From positions 1-64,000 of the forward strand of contig NZ_FXAZ01000009.1 in NCBI RefSeq assembly GCF_900177815.1: 64,000 nucleotides of DNA. Direction: 5' to 3'. Source of the DNA: Paenibacillus aquistagni. GTDB taxonomy: Bacteria; Bacillota; Bacilli; Paenibacillales; Paenibacillaceae. Below, piece after piece: positions 33,704 to 41,878 of this stretch. The translations under genes and the position numbers were made by a program. Under the pieces are notes generated by a model. That model ran no database searches. It was not told the origin of the DNA and saw only the letters and a list, made by a program, of their open reading frames with translations. Position 1 is the stretch's first letter. Each line of letters starts with the position of its first letter.

Positions 33704-34360
33704 CTACACTCCTTTGAACATATTCAGGTCTTGGCGAATCCGGTGCAAATGCGCAACCTTATCAATCTGCATCTGCCCCTCCCGCACATAGGCGTATTCC
33801 ATCTGAGCTTGCTTGACTCCCCACTCATCTGGCGGTCGGCTGATGACATCAGCAATTCGGAGCTGCGTTGGTGCGAACAAGCTCGCCACGATAACGGCAT
33901 TCGCATCACCATTAACACCAGCGTGCACGGTTCCGCGCAATGCGCCACATACTACGACATCCCCTGTGCTCTCAATCAGTCCACCCGGATTCACATCACC
34001 TAAAAATAACAAGTTGCCCTCATGTCGTAATACTTGACCCGATCGTACAATTCCTGTCAAAGTCTGTACCTGATAGCCTTTTTCTTGCGGTTTAGACTCA
34101 GCATCACATTGTATAGACCGTATGAGCAAATTTCCTCTCTGTCTCAATATCTCTACTAATGCTGTCTTTTGCTCGTCTACAACGGAGCGAGCCCCCAACT
34201 TGACATCCACATACACGATAGGTCCACTAAAGAACTGAGATGTATGTTCAAGCTTAGCGCGCAAATCATGCAGCACATCGCTAAAATCGCTCTTATCGTC
34301 AAGCAGGAACACGAGGCCGTCTTTGACACCTTTTATCGTTACTAGTGACTTGGCCGTCAT
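33704..34360 (-). CDS. minC: Septum site-determining protein MinC
   Basis: A 218-residue FtsZ-assembly inhibitor. The N-terminal FtsZ-interacting domain (about 1-100) is variable. The C-terminal right-handed beta-helix (about 110-205) shows RSGQVLRHEGNLLFLGDVNPGG and GDVVVCGALRGTVHAG, which bind MinD. The ribosome-binding site is GGGAGGGAC. An inverted repeat GTCAA-N6-TTGAC lies about 105 bp upstream. Confidence 0.95.
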   Translation of the reverse strand: MTAKSLVTIKGVKDGLVFLLDDKSDFSDVLHDLRAKLEHTSQFFSGPIVYVDVKLGARSVVDEQKTALVEILRQRGNLLIRSIQCDAESKPQEKGYQVQTLTGIVRSGQVLRHEGNLLFLGDVNPGGLIESTGDVVVCGALRGTVHAGVNGDANAVIVASLFAPTQLRIADVISRPPDEWGVKQAQMEYAYVREGQMQIDKVAHLHRIRQDLNMFKGV

Positions 34361-34462
34361 CGTTCGTCCCTCCCAACGTAATCTCTTTCGTTACGCATGA
34401 GGCAAGTTCCTGCAACGACTTACAAAATCATAGGAAAAACGATGAGATATCCCCTGCAAAAT

Positions 34463-34478
34463 GTCAATTCATGTTGAC
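34463..34478. promoter_or_regulatory. Inverted repeat GTCAA-N6-TTGAC upstream of minC
   Basis: A short perfect dyad in the 206-bp gap between mreD and minC. It could be an operator or part of a minCD promoter (it contains TTGACA on the minus strand), but no -10 at good spacing was found. Confidence 0.25.
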
Positions 34479-34524
34479 GGTTCAATAAGCTCGTACTTCC
34501 ATGCCTCTGCAGTTCTCTAGCCTG

Positions 34525-34570
34525 TCAAACAGCAAACAAAGCCGCCCGGATCTGATTCCAAGACGGCTAT
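34525..34570 (-). terminator. Probable terminator after mreD
   Basis: On the minus strand, AGCCG-TC-TTGGA pairs imperfectly with TCC-GG-GCGGCT and is followed by TTTGTTTGCTGTTT. The left arm overlaps the mreD stop codon. The mismatches and interrupted T-run make it weaker than others here. Confidence 0.5.
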
Positions 34571-35097
34571 GACGCTTCTTTATCCTCAGTGGAATCAGTC
34601 ACTGGAGCAGTTTCAAACCATTTGCGCATCGGCACATAAATAATGAGTGCAAACAGCAATTGAATAAACAAACTAGGGATCATGTAATTCAACAGCGCAT
34701 CCTTGAATTCCAAATGCTGAACGCTAAACAGCGCATAGATTCCAAAAATAATCGTTTGATAAATGAAACTTCCCATAAAGGATATCATCATCATGACCAT
34801 CATGGAGGTGTTTCGGGTGGAGAACAGCAAGCCTGCAAGATAGCCAAGCAGCCCCATCGAGAAGGTATGCGGACCAATCATATGGCCATAATACACAATA
34901 TCCTGCAGCAATCCGAAGCCAAGCCCCATCATCAGCGCTGTATGACGATGCTTGTACACCGCATGGTACAGCACCACGATGAAGACAAGCTGAGGGAATA
35001 AGCGATCAGACCATACGTCTGGGATCACAAAGGGCAGCCATGTTCCTTCGATCAAGAATAAAAGGAACATAAAGAGAATCATCCAGTTACGATTCAT
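34567..35097 (-). CDS. mreD: Rod shape-determining protein MreD
   Basis: A 176-residue membrane protein with about five helices and few conserved residues, as usual for MreD. It is a component of the MreBCD elongation complex. Its ATG overlaps the mreC stop by 4 bases. Position after mreBC and length support the call. Confidence 0.9.
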   Translation of the reverse strand: MNRNWMILFMFLLFLIEGTWLPFVIPDVWSDRLFPQLVFIVVLYHAVYKHRHTALMMGLGFGLLQDIVYYGHMIGPHTFSMGLLGYLAGLLFSTRNTSMMVMMMISFMGSFIYQTIIFGIYALFSVQHLEFKDALLNYMIPSLFIQLLFALIIYVPMRKWFETAPVTDSTEDKEAS

Positions 35098-36005
35098 GGG
35101 GTCTTCTCCTTCTTGTCTGCCTCATCATCCCTAGCGGCATGATCGACAACGACAAACAGCTCCCTCCAATTCTCAAAAGAGGCACTTGGCTCGATCTTTG
35201 CCGTATAGGTCAATCCGAAGTCTCCCGGCTCTTTGGATTTTACTTTACCAATGACCAGTCCTCGCGGGAAATACTGTCCCAAATCCGACGATACAATAAT
35301 GTCCCCTTTTTCAAGCGGATCATCTTCTTCAATCCGGGTCATCAAGAACATGCCTTCGCTTTGGTCATAAGATTCAATCATCCCAAAGGACTTGTTCTCC
35401 TTTCCAAGCGCAGTCACCGCGATTGAACGTGAATTCGGGTCCTTGTCATCCATGTTCGTCAAGAGCTCGACTGTAGAGGTGAATTGATAAACTCTACTAA
35501 TCATGCCGACAACGCCGTCAATCGAGATGACAGGCATTCCAACACGCATGCCGTCGCTCTCTCCCAGGTCAATGTTGATGGTCTGGTTGAATGGATCGGC
35601 CACGTTAATCGAGTTTACCTGAGCAATGCGATACTCATAAGGATCGCTTTTTTGCTTTTGGCGTTCTGTGAACTTCAAATCTTCCTTAAGCCGTTCATTT
35701 TCTGCTTTATAGGCGTTGTACACACCCTTGTCGCGAGTATAATGCGCTAAAGCAACCTTCAATCTCTCATTCTCTTCATACGTTTCTTTTAACTTCGAGA
35801 CATCATCAATAAAACCAGAAATGGCTGACGCTGGCTTGTAGAATATCTTCTGAACGAACGTAACGGTGTCGTGCACGAATTTCTCCGGCCATGACACCTT
35901 ACCGCGGGCTCCAAGCGTAAAGCCCATGATTGCGATAAATACAATAAGTCCAACCATCAAAATAAACAAACGCTTGTTGCCTAACAGCTTAAACAGTGTC
36001 AACAC
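35094..36005 (-). CDS. mreC: Rod shape-determining protein MreC
   Basis: A 303-residue bitopic protein. A membrane helix (about 10-32), a coiled coil (about 65-115; LKETYEENERLKVALAHYTR), and the external beta domain (about 120-285; GESDGMRVGMPVISIDGVVG, LGQYFPRGLVIGKV) appear in that order. It links MreB to the peptidoglycan synthases. The C-terminal tail is charged (DDEADKKEKTP). Start is GTG or the following TTG, near AGAAGG. Confidence 0.94.
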   Translation of the reverse strand: MLTLFKLLGNKRLFILMVGLIVFIAIMGFTLGARGKVSWPEKFVHDTVTFVQKIFYKPASAISGFIDDVSKLKETYEENERLKVALAHYTRDKGVYNAYKAENERLKEDLKFTERQKQKSDPYEYRIAQVNSINVADPFNQTINIDLGESDGMRVGMPVISIDGVVGMISRVYQFTSTVELLTNMDDKDPNSRSIAVTALGKENKSFGMIESYDQSEGMFLMTRIEEDDPLEKGDIIVSSDLGQYFPRGLVIGKVKSKEPGDFGLTYTAKIEPSASFENWRELFVVVDHAARDDEADKKEKTP

Positions 36006-36052
36006 CTTCTCATCGTCATGCAGATTCGTTCCGTGGCTCTATACATATGGGT

Positions 36053-36079
36053 CCGCACTGGTGGAACGGTCCAGTGCGG
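36053..36079. repeat. Perfect hairpin between mreB and mreC
   Basis: CCGCACTGG and CCAGTGCGG form a 9-bp perfect stem with a 9-base loop in the 96-bp gap between mreB and mreC. No T-run follows on the minus strand (ACCCATATG), so it is more likely an mRNA processing or stability element than a terminator. Confidence 0.6.
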
Positions 36080-36101
36080 CGCCATAAATACATACCGGTG
36101 C

Positions 36102-37136
36102 TTAACGCTTCATTCGAAGGGCGGAACTGCTGCGTGCTTTGAAGAGATGGATGTTGTCCAGCGCGCGGCCTGTTCCAATCGCAACACAATCGAGCGGATT
36201 CTCCGCGACAATAACAGGCATGCCCGTCTCTTTTGCCAGCAGCTTGTCTAGGTTGCGAAGCAGTGCCCCGCCTCCTGTCAGCACGATCCCGCGATCCATA
36301 ATATCCGCAGCGAGCTCAGGCGGACATTTTTCCAATGTCACCTTCACTGCTTCCACAATTGCGCTCACGGTGTCAGCCAGTGCATCCGTAATCTCGTTAG
36401 AGGAGATGGTCAGTGTCTTCGGCAAGCCCGTCAACAAGTCGCGTCCGCGAATCTCCAGCGTTGTCGTTTCCTCGGCTTGCAGCGCAGAGCCGATCTCCAT
36501 CTTCAACTGCTCAGCCGTACGTTCCCCGATCATTAAGTTGTATTGGCGCTTGATGTATTGAATAATCGCTTCATCCATGTCATCGCCAGCTACACGCACC
36601 GAGCGTGCTGTCACGATGCCGCCCAAGGAGATAACCGCTACTTCTGTCGTTCCGCCGCCGATATCGACCACCATGCTGCCTGTAGGCTCCCAGACAGGAA
36701 GATCCGCGCCAATAGCGGCTGCAAACGGCTCTTCTATGGTATACGCTTCTCTCGCTCCTGCCTGCTTCGTAGCATCTTCTACCGCACGCTGCTCCACCGC
36801 AGTAATGCCAGACGGTACACAGACCATCACATTAGGATGGCGCGGGAAAAGAGAGCGCTGCTTCTGCGCTTGTCTGATAAAATACTTAATCATCGTAGCC
36901 GTGGTGTCGAAGTCAGCGATAACCCCATCCTTCATTGGACGAATCGCGCGAATGTTGCCTGGTGTACGCCCGATCATTTTCTTTGCATCTTCACCAACTG
37001 CTTCTATCGTCTTCGTATCGGTGCGAATCGCTACAACTGACGGCTCCCGTACGATAATTCCTCTTCCACGAACATATACCAATGTATTTGCAGTGCCCAA
37101 ATCAATACCTAAATCTTTGCTAAAACCACCAAACAT
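36102..37136 (-). CDS. mreB: Rod shape-determining protein MreB
   Basis: A 344-residue actin-like filament protein. The N-terminal amphipathic [20 protein letters not shown], phosphate loops ([23 protein letters not shown]) and adenosine motif ([15 protein letters not shown]) are present. It forms membrane filaments that guide elongation synthases. First gene of mreBCD. Confidence 0.97.
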   Translation of the reverse strand: MFGGFSKDLGIDLGTANTLVYVRGRGIIVREPSVVAIRTDTKTIEAVGEDAKKMIGRTPGNIRAIRPMKDGVIADFDTTATMIKYFIRQAQKQRSLFPRHPNVMVCVPSGITAVEQRAVEDATKQAGAREAYTIEEPFAAAIGADLPVWEPTGSMVVDIGGGTTEVAVISLGGIVTARSVRVAGDDMDEAIIQYIKRQYNLMIGERTAEQLKMEIGSALQAEETTTLEIRGRDLLTGLPKTLTISSNEITDALADTVSAIVEAVKVTLEKCPPELAADIMDRGIVLTGGGALLRNLDKLLAKETGMPVIVAENPLDCVAIGTGRALDNIHLFKARSSSALRMKR

Positions 37137-37228
37137 GATGTCTAATCTCCTTTAACTTGCGTATTCAAGCTACCCTTGAACAACTTCAATATTCTGTATT
37201 TTTCTCTCTAGATGTAAACAACTTAAAC

Positions 37229-37258
37229 ATTATATTACATATGCCCTTGTTCCTTCAA
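37229..37258 (-). promoter_or_regulatory. Possible SigA promoter for mreB
   Basis: On the minus strand, -35 TTGAAG (37253-37258, inside the last codons of radC), an 18-bp spacer and -10 TATAAT (37229-37234). It would give a leader of about 85 nt. The -35 is weak. Confidence 0.45.
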
Positions 37259-37921
37259 ACTTACATAGCGTTTATCGCCGATGACAATATGATCCAGCAC
37301 TTCAATGCCGACTAGCTCGCCCGCCTCCATCAGCCTTCTCGTGATGGCAATATCCTCATGACTTGGCGTTGGATCCCCGCTTGGGTGATTGTGAATGCAG
37401 ATCACAGAAGCACACCCGTGACGAATCGCTGCGCGAAACACCTCTCTAGGATGCACAAGGGAGGCATCCAAGGTCCCAATGGAGATGGTCTCTTGGGCCA
37501 GCACCTTATTCTTAATGTTTAAAAACAAGCAAACAAAGTGCTCCTGCTTATAATAGCGCATCGACTCCATCACAAGCATGGCAGCATCCTGCGGTCGTCT
37601 AATAAGCGCTTGCTCCTCCATACGGGTCTTGGCCATGCGCCGACCCAATTCAAGGCAAGCAAGCAATTCAAGCGCCTTCGCTGTCCCAATTCCTTTAATG
37701 GCAGTAAGCTCCGCAAACGTCATATCCGCAAGGTTATGCAGACTGCCTGTATGATTCAGGATTCGCTGTGCAACGAGCAGTGCAGATTCATTCTTCGTTC
37801 CTGTCCGAAGCAGAATAGCGAGCAGCTCTACAAGGCTGAGCGCTTCTGCTCCAGCGTGTTTCATTCGTTCTCTTGGACGATCTTCTTCTGGCAAATCCCT
37901 TAGCATTGGCTGGTGTGTCAT
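37235..37921 (-). CDS. radC: RadC/YsxA family JAB-domain protein
   Basis: A protein of about 228 residues. An N-terminal HhH-like part (about 20-85; LADMTFAELTAIKGIGTAKA) precedes a C-terminal JAB metalloprotease-like domain with HNHPSGDPTPSHED, the full zinc motif. Although named radC, a repair role is not supported in E. coli. The ATG at 37921 is preferred over 37939 because GAGAGGAG lies 8 bases before it. Confidence 0.92.
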   Translation of the reverse strand: MTHQPMLRDLPEEDRPRERMKHAGAEALSLVELLAILLRTGTKNESALLVAQRILNHTGSLHNLADMTFAELTAIKGIGTAKALELLACLELGRRMAKTRMEEQALIRRPQDAAMLVMESMRYYKQEHFVCLFLNIKNKVLAQETISIGTLDASLVHPREVFRAAIRHGCASVICIHNHPSGDPTPSHEDIAITRRLMEAGELVGIEVLDHIVIGDKRYVSLKEQGHM

Positions 37922-38012
37922 TCCAAGCGCTCCTCTCAACCTATTGTTAAGATGGTTAGCCTTGGCAGATGCCTCACAAATAACAGCCCATAAAGATTAT
38001 ACTGCAAGAAGG

Positions 38013-38630
38013 TCAAGGAGTTTCGATACCGAAGGATTCCAGCATCTCTGAAAGAAGGGATACAGACAGACCCACCACATTGAAGTAACATCCATCAATG
38101 CGATCTATCATTGTTGAGCCTACGCCTTGAATCCCGTAAGCACCTGCTTTGTCCCGAGGTTCTCCTGTCGCAATATAAGAGAGCAGCTGTTCATCTGTCC
38201 GTTGACGCATCCACACACGCGTGCGACGATGCCTTACTAACACCGTTCCCGTAACCATATCCATACATGCGATACCTGTATATACATCATGAGCCCGACC
38301 TTGAAGCATTCTCAGCATCCGAAGTGCATCCGTATCATCTGTCGGCTTCCCTAGAATCTGATCTTCAAGCGCAACAACTGTATCTGCCCCGATAACAAGT
38401 CCCTGCACTTGTCTTGCTCCACGCTGCTCTACCACAGCAGAAGCCTTCATTCTTGCCAGCTGTTCCACTGCATGCGCAGGTGTCCACTCCGCCTCAACCT
38501 TTTCCTCTACATCGCTTGTCTCAATCTCTACAGGCAGACCTAACAGATGGATTAACTGCTGTCGTCTTGGTGAGGAGGATGCAAGGACAAGAAGAGGCAA
38601 ATCTTCTGTATTTCGGTGAATCTTCTCCAT
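38013..38630 (-). CDS. maf: Maf-type nucleoside triphosphate pyrophosphatase
   Basis: A 205-residue Maf protein. The N-terminal VLASSSPRRQQLIHLLG loop, the central VIGADTVVALEDQILGKP and the C-terminal KAGAYGIQG motif are diagnostic. It hydrolyses modified or non-canonical dTTP/UTP-type nucleotides. Order spoIIB-maf-radC-mreB. A SigA promoter overlaps its short leader. Confidence 0.95.
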   Translation of the reverse strand: MEKIHRNTEDLPLLVLASSSPRRQQLIHLLGLPVEIETSDVEEKVEAEWTPAHAVEQLARMKASAVVEQRGARQVQGLVIGADTVVALEDQILGKPTDDTDALRMLRMLQGRAHDVYTGIACMDMVTGTVLVRHRRTRVWMRQRTDEQLLSYIATGEPRDKAGAYGIQGVGSTMIDRIDGCYFNVVGLSVSLLSEMLESFGIETP

Positions 38631-38648
38631 TTTTTGACACCTTTCCTT

Positions 38649-38677
38649 ATTATACGCTCTGTTTTGCAGCTTGACAA
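38649..38677 (-). promoter_or_regulatory. SigA promoter of maf
   Basis: On the minus strand, -35 TTGTCA (38672-38677), a 17-bp spacer and -10 TATAAT (38649-38654). The start codon is only about 18 bases beyond the -10, so the leader would be about a dozen bases with AAAGGTG as ribosome-binding site. The rest of the 287-bp gap (38678-38865) shows nothing else. Confidence 0.65.
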
Positions 38678-38865
38678 ATAGTATACACCATGTAGACTTC
38701 TGCTTCTACTGCATCTTCTGCACTTCGTTAACACAAGCTGTCAGCGTGCATGAGAAATCCTTTGTCGTGGCCATCCAACAGATGAATAATCCCGTTTAGA
38801 GGTAGGTTTCTACGCTCATAGAATGTGGTTCAAATTACTATGGAACAAGACGTACTATTGTTGTC

Positions 38866-38908
38866 AAAAAAAGACCCCTATCCTGCTTGCAGCAGCGATT
38901 GGAGGTCT
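38866..38908 (-). terminator. Rho-independent terminator after spoIIB
   Basis: On the minus strand, AGACCTC pairs with GGGGTCT (one wobble), with an inner CTGCTGCAAGCAG stem, followed by TTTTTTT. It ends the spoIIB transcript before the maf promoter. Confidence 0.75.
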
Positions 38909-38917
38909 TCGTGGTCC

Positions 38918-40255
38918 TTATCCTGCCAAGCGACTGAGCCAAGTCCCCTCCAGCAGGGAATACTGGATACTGGCCTGCTGAATGTTCCAGAGCTGAGCAG
39001 ATGAAGGCTTTTTATTATATTCGTTTACTCCATTAATGGCGGTGTTCATCGCTTGAACAACTTTTGCCCATTCCTTCTCATCCACGCTATTGAGTGTCTT
39101 TTTCAAGCGTTGGCCTTCTTCTGTCCATTGCTGATGGATATTTCTTAAGTTCTCCATGCTTGCCTTGTCAAAGGCGGCTGGGGTCTTGGCCTGCAGCATG
39201 GAGGAAGACTCCACAATCAGCCAGTCCAAGACAACGTCTCCTTTGCTGACGAACGTCTCTAGAAGCTTAGCATCTCCCGTAAAATAGAGCGTCTCGTACG
39301 CCTTACGCTCTAGAGGACGCACATACAACTCCAGATCCTGTGATTTCAATGCATCGCTGAGAAGCATAGCAGCATTGCGGCTATCGGCAATAGCGGCAAA
39401 TACTCGCTCAGTTCCCTTCTCTTCTCCTGGAACCCTAACTGCTGCAAGCCCAAGCGAACGAAGCTCCTCTTCTGCTTTCTTAGCTCCCTCGGCTTGACTG
39501 AACACCCCATACTGCAGAACATGTGTAGTTCGAGCCGGTATGCTAAGGCTCACGGCATCAGCTAGCTTAGAGGGCTCATTCTGCGCGGCGGCTGCCGATT
39601 CATCGTTATGGTTCGCACCTGCATCTTTATCAGATACCGTTCCCATGACAGCCATGTCTCGATTCAGGTCGGGAAGCGGTGTGTCCCCCTTAAATAATGA
39701 CAAGGTCAGAAGACCAAGAGCAAGTCCTGTTGCAACTGCTCCAAAGACAGACAAGGCCACTCGAATCAACGTTGGACGCGAAGACCTTGCGCCCGCCTGG
39801 CTGATCGCCGCATATTCGAGCTTGGGCGCTTCTCTTGTCCATTCCTCTTCCAGCTTGTCCGTCTTGCCCCATGACGCTTCTTCTGCTGACACAACTATCT
39901 CTTCTCTATCCGCTTGCGTGCCGCCAGTCTCCCGAATCATGCGTTCAATGCGATCAATCTCATCTTCAACGTCCTTAGGCGGTATTATTATGGAAGGCGA
40001 CTCTTGTGCTAGCAATCTTTTCTCTTCATCTTGCAAAACGGGATCATGGGGATCCTCTGCGATTTCCAAAGCATTTATCTTAGTAGATTCTATATCCTTC
40101 TCCTTATCCGTGCCTGCCTCCATCTGTTCATACTGCCAGTCGCTCCAGTCGATCGACTGCCGTTTCACTTCCTCGCTCTTCATGTCCTGCTTATTGCTGT
40201 CGTCCGCTTGCACAGGGAAGCGAAACGTTAATTTGGCTGTATTGCGCTCCATCAT
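38918..40255 (-). CDS. spoIIB: SPOR-domain sporulation protein, probable SpoIIB
   Basis: A 445-residue protein. A long acidic cytoplasmic region (about 1-160) leads to one membrane helix (about 165-188; RVALSVFGAVATGLALGLLT), a linker, an external SPOR domain (about 243-310; THVLQYGVFSQAEGAKKAEE) and a C-terminal helical extension (about 320-445). SPOR domains bind denuded glycan at septa. The position upstream of maf and radC is that of B. subtilis spoIIB, which localises the engulfment machinery. The protein is longer than the B. subtilis one (about 330 residues), so the name rests on architecture and synteny. The ribosome-binding site is AAGGATGGTG. Confidence 0.75.
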   Translation of the reverse strand: MMERNTAKLTFRFPVQADDSNKQDMKSEEVKRQSIDWSDWQYEQMEAGTDKEKDIESTKINALEIAEDPHDPVLQDEEKRLLAQESPSIIIPPKDVEDEIDRIERMIRETGGTQADREEIVVSAEEASWGKTDKLEEEWTREAPKLEYAAISQAGARSSRPTLIRVALSVFGAVATGLALGLLTLSLFKGDTPLPDLNRDMAVMGTVSDKDAGANHNDESAAAAQNEPSKLADAVSLSIPARTTHVLQYGVFSQAEGAKKAEEELRSLGLAAVRVPGEEKGTERVFAAIADSRNAAMLLSDALKSQDLELYVRPLERKAYETLYFTGDAKLLETFVSKGDVVLDWLIVESSSMLQAKTPAAFDKASMENLRNIHQQWTEEGQRLKKTLNSVDEKEWAKVVQAMNTAINGVNEYNKKPSSAQLWNIQQASIQYSLLEGTWLSRLAG

Positions 40256-40495
40256 GATTCACCATCCTTCGATCCATTGGTTATTACTACGTATATGGTA
40301 GATTCATAGAAAATAGAACGCATCGCTCTATCCTTTTTTAAAGATTATTCTAGATTCGCGGAAGCATAATCTAGCAGCCATTCATAGGATGTAAGGGATA
40401 GAGAACAGAGGCAGTTGGAGAAGCGTCACCCCTCGTTTCATGAGCACTGAGCACTAACTATGCTAGCGTTTCTCGTTTCGTGTTTCTCACAGCGC
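40256..40495. other. Gene-free stretch upstream of spoIIB, possible small RNA region
   Basis: No reading frame with a ribosome-binding site was found. An inverted repeat CTAGATT/AATCTAG sits at about 40350-40375. A poor promoter-like pair TTGGTT-16-TAGATT lies on the plus strand near 40280. The region ends at a strong plus-strand terminator (40496-40543) with no upstream plus-strand gene, so a short non-coding transcript is possible. Confidence 0.3.
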
Positions 40496-40543
40496 TTGAA
40501 GAGCACCTCTGGCTGTAAGGAGTGGAGGTGCTCTTCAATTTTT
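40496..40543 (+). terminator. Strong orphan terminator
   Basis: A perfect 14-bp stem TTGAAGAGCACCTC/GAGGTGCTCTTCAA with a 15-base loop is followed by TTTTT on the plus strand. No T-run follows on the minus strand. No plus-strand gene lies upstream. It stands 77 bases before the small plus-strand gene at 40620, so it could end an unannotated RNA or act as an attenuator. Confidence 0.75.
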
Positions 40544-40585
40544 CCGAAACACACCTGTCTATCCTCCGTATGTACATAATAAATA

Positions 40586-40600
40586 TGCAGTTCAACTGCA
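40586..40600. repeat. Palindrome directly upstream of the small histidine-rich gene
   Basis: TGCAGTTCAACTGCA is a perfect odd-length palindrome, 5 bases before the AGGAGGTG ribosome-binding site of the gene at 40620. A second palindrome TATGTACATA lies at about 40569-40578. Either could be an operator or a 5' mRNA hairpin. Confidence 0.4.
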
Positions 40601-40619
40601 GCATGGAGGAGGTGAATAC

Positions 40620-40817
40620 ATGCTTAAGAATATGTTGAAGCGATTAATGCATTCCGTGAAAGGACACCAACACCATAAATATGACAGCAGCGATTATAAA
40701 TACAAAAAGCATCGTGGTCCGTTTCAGAACCACAATCATTCTTATCCACCGCAGCGTTATGGGCATAAGCACTACAAGCGCAAATCCAAGAGCTTTAGCA
40801 GTTATTTTTCCAGTTAA
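40620..40817 (+). CDS. Small basic His/Lys/Tyr-rich protein, possible spore-associated
   Basis: A 65-residue protein with a perfect ribosome-binding site (AGGAGGTG, 5 bases before ATG). The start is MLKNMLKRLMHSVKG. The rest is dominated by His, Lys, Tyr, Ser and Arg (GHQHHKYDSSDYKYKKHRG, YGHKHYKRKSKSFSS) with no hydrophobic core. Such composition is common in small coat or crust proteins of spore formers and in metal-binding or RNA-binding peptides. Its place beside spoIIB supports a spore role, but no family is recognised. It ends at a bidirectional terminator shared with the convergent kinase gene. Confidence 0.6.
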   Translation: MLKNMLKRLMHSVKGHQHHKYDSSDYKYKKHRGPFQNHNHSYPPQRYGHKHYKRKSKSFSSYFSS

Positions 40818-40860
40818 TCCATTTAAAATAAAGAGAGCACATGATACGCAGCCAATCAAA

Positions 40861-40924
40861 AGCACCCTATTCCACGGCACGAAGGACTCTAGACTGTCCC
40901 GCGCTTCTACGTGGATAGGGTGCT
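40861..40924. terminator. Bidirectional terminator between convergent genes
   Basis: AGCACCCTAT-TCCACG pairs with CGTGG-ATAGGGTGCT (about 15 bp, one bulge), with an inner GGAC/GTCC stem. Minus-strand readout is followed by TTTG and plus-strand readout by ATTTTG. The right arm encodes the last residues of the kinase-like protein (its stop codon is at 40907-40909). Confidence 0.6.
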
Positions 40925-41860
40925 ATTTTGGGGTATAACTTTACTTTGAACATTTGGACCACAAAGCGCCTGCTTTAGCGAGTAACGACTCACTTCAAGC
41001 GCCTCGCAGGCTTGCTCGATGTGACGCTGATACACCGCATCGTCCTCGCTCTCGCGCTGAAGCAAGAGGTTGAGCAGGTTCACTGTGGCAGGGTGCAGAT
41101 CAAGCTCCTCCTCCCAAGGATGCTCCTCCTGCTCGTCTTCCTCCATATAGCTGGAATAGAGGATAAACAGCAGCAGATGACCTACAGCAAACCAGTCACT
41201 GCTGTACAAAGGCGCTCTCATCTGCTGCTTCAATAGGTCATCTTCTTGCTTGGTTCTGGCGGCAAAGAGGGTCTTCCTTTGTGTTCTCCAGCCACGCTCT
41301 CCAAGCTGCTGCTGTACAGCATGAACAGCTTCAGGCTCATAAGTCTCTGCCAACCCAAAATCAATCAAATACAGCTCGCCGGCTCGCACCAGCACATTGG
41401 GAATACGCACATCCAAATGCACAATCGATGCTTGATGCACCGCATACACAAGCTGCCCAAGTTCTCGTATAAACAACAACGCCTCTGCTTCAGTGAATGG
41501 CCTCTTCTCCTCAAAAAGCAGCTGTTCCACTGTTGATCCTTGGATGTAGGTCATGACCAAGCATTCATCCCTGCCCTCAACAAAGTAATCCACACATTGA
41601 GGTACACGGTCGTGGTTCATCCGTTTAAGAAATTCCGCCTCTCTTCGAAGAAGCTCTCGCCCCTTCTCCTTCTTGCTCGGCCGGCTCTGCTTGATCAAAC
41701 AAGGCATGCTCTTCTCAGTCTGCTTAGCCAAATAGGCTATACCATAGCTTCCCATCCCAATAACATGCTCTATGCGGTATCGGTCTTGTCCAATCTCGCG
41801 GCTATCCTGATAAGGGAAATCCAGCCATCTATCTCGCATTCTCTGAATTAAAGACAGCAC
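40907..41860 (-). CDS. Ser/Thr protein kinase-like protein
   Basis: A protein of about 317 residues with a Hanks-type kinase fold: glycine loop IGMGSYGIAYLAK, VAIK-type lysine in CLIKQSRPSK, catalytic loop HLDVRIPNVLV and DFG in LIDFGLAET. The catalytic loop has HLD in place of HRD and lacks the usual Lys of DLKxxN, so activity may be altered. No PASTA repeats or membrane segment are present. The GTG at 41860 is preferred because GAGGAGG lies 6 bases upstream; the ATG 2 codons earlier abuts it. It differs from the CotS-like YsxE found between spoVID and valS in Bacillus. Substrate unknown. It lies between spoIIB and murC. Confidence 0.82.
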   Translation of the reverse strand: MLSLIQRMRDRWLDFPYQDSREIGQDRYRIEHVIGMGSYGIAYLAKQTEKSMPCLIKQSRPSKKEKGRELLRREAEFLKRMNHDRVPQCVDYFVEGRDECLVMTYIQGSTVEQLLFEEKRPFTEAEALLFIRELGQLVYAVHQASIVHLDVRIPNVLVRAGELYLIDFGLAETYEPEAVHAVQQQLGERGWRTQRKTLFAARTKQEDDLLKQQMRAPLYSSDWFAVGHLLLFILYSSYMEEDEQEEHPWEEELDLHPATVNLLNLLLQRESEDDAVYQRHIEQACEALEVSRYSLKQALCGPNVQSKVIPQNSTLST

Positions 41861-41878
41861 AACCATCCTCCTCGCTAC

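Noticed and set aside
39540-40301. 253-codon plus-strand open frame
   Set aside because: Antisense to spoIIB. The Ser-rich translation mirrors Glu/Ala-rich coding on the other strand, and there is no start signal.
40644-40880. 78-codon hydrophobic minus-strand frame
   Set aside because: Antisense to the 65-residue His-rich gene. It starts with GTG without a ribosome-binding site, while the plus-strand gene has a perfect one. A real overlapping membrane protein is not excluded but has little support.
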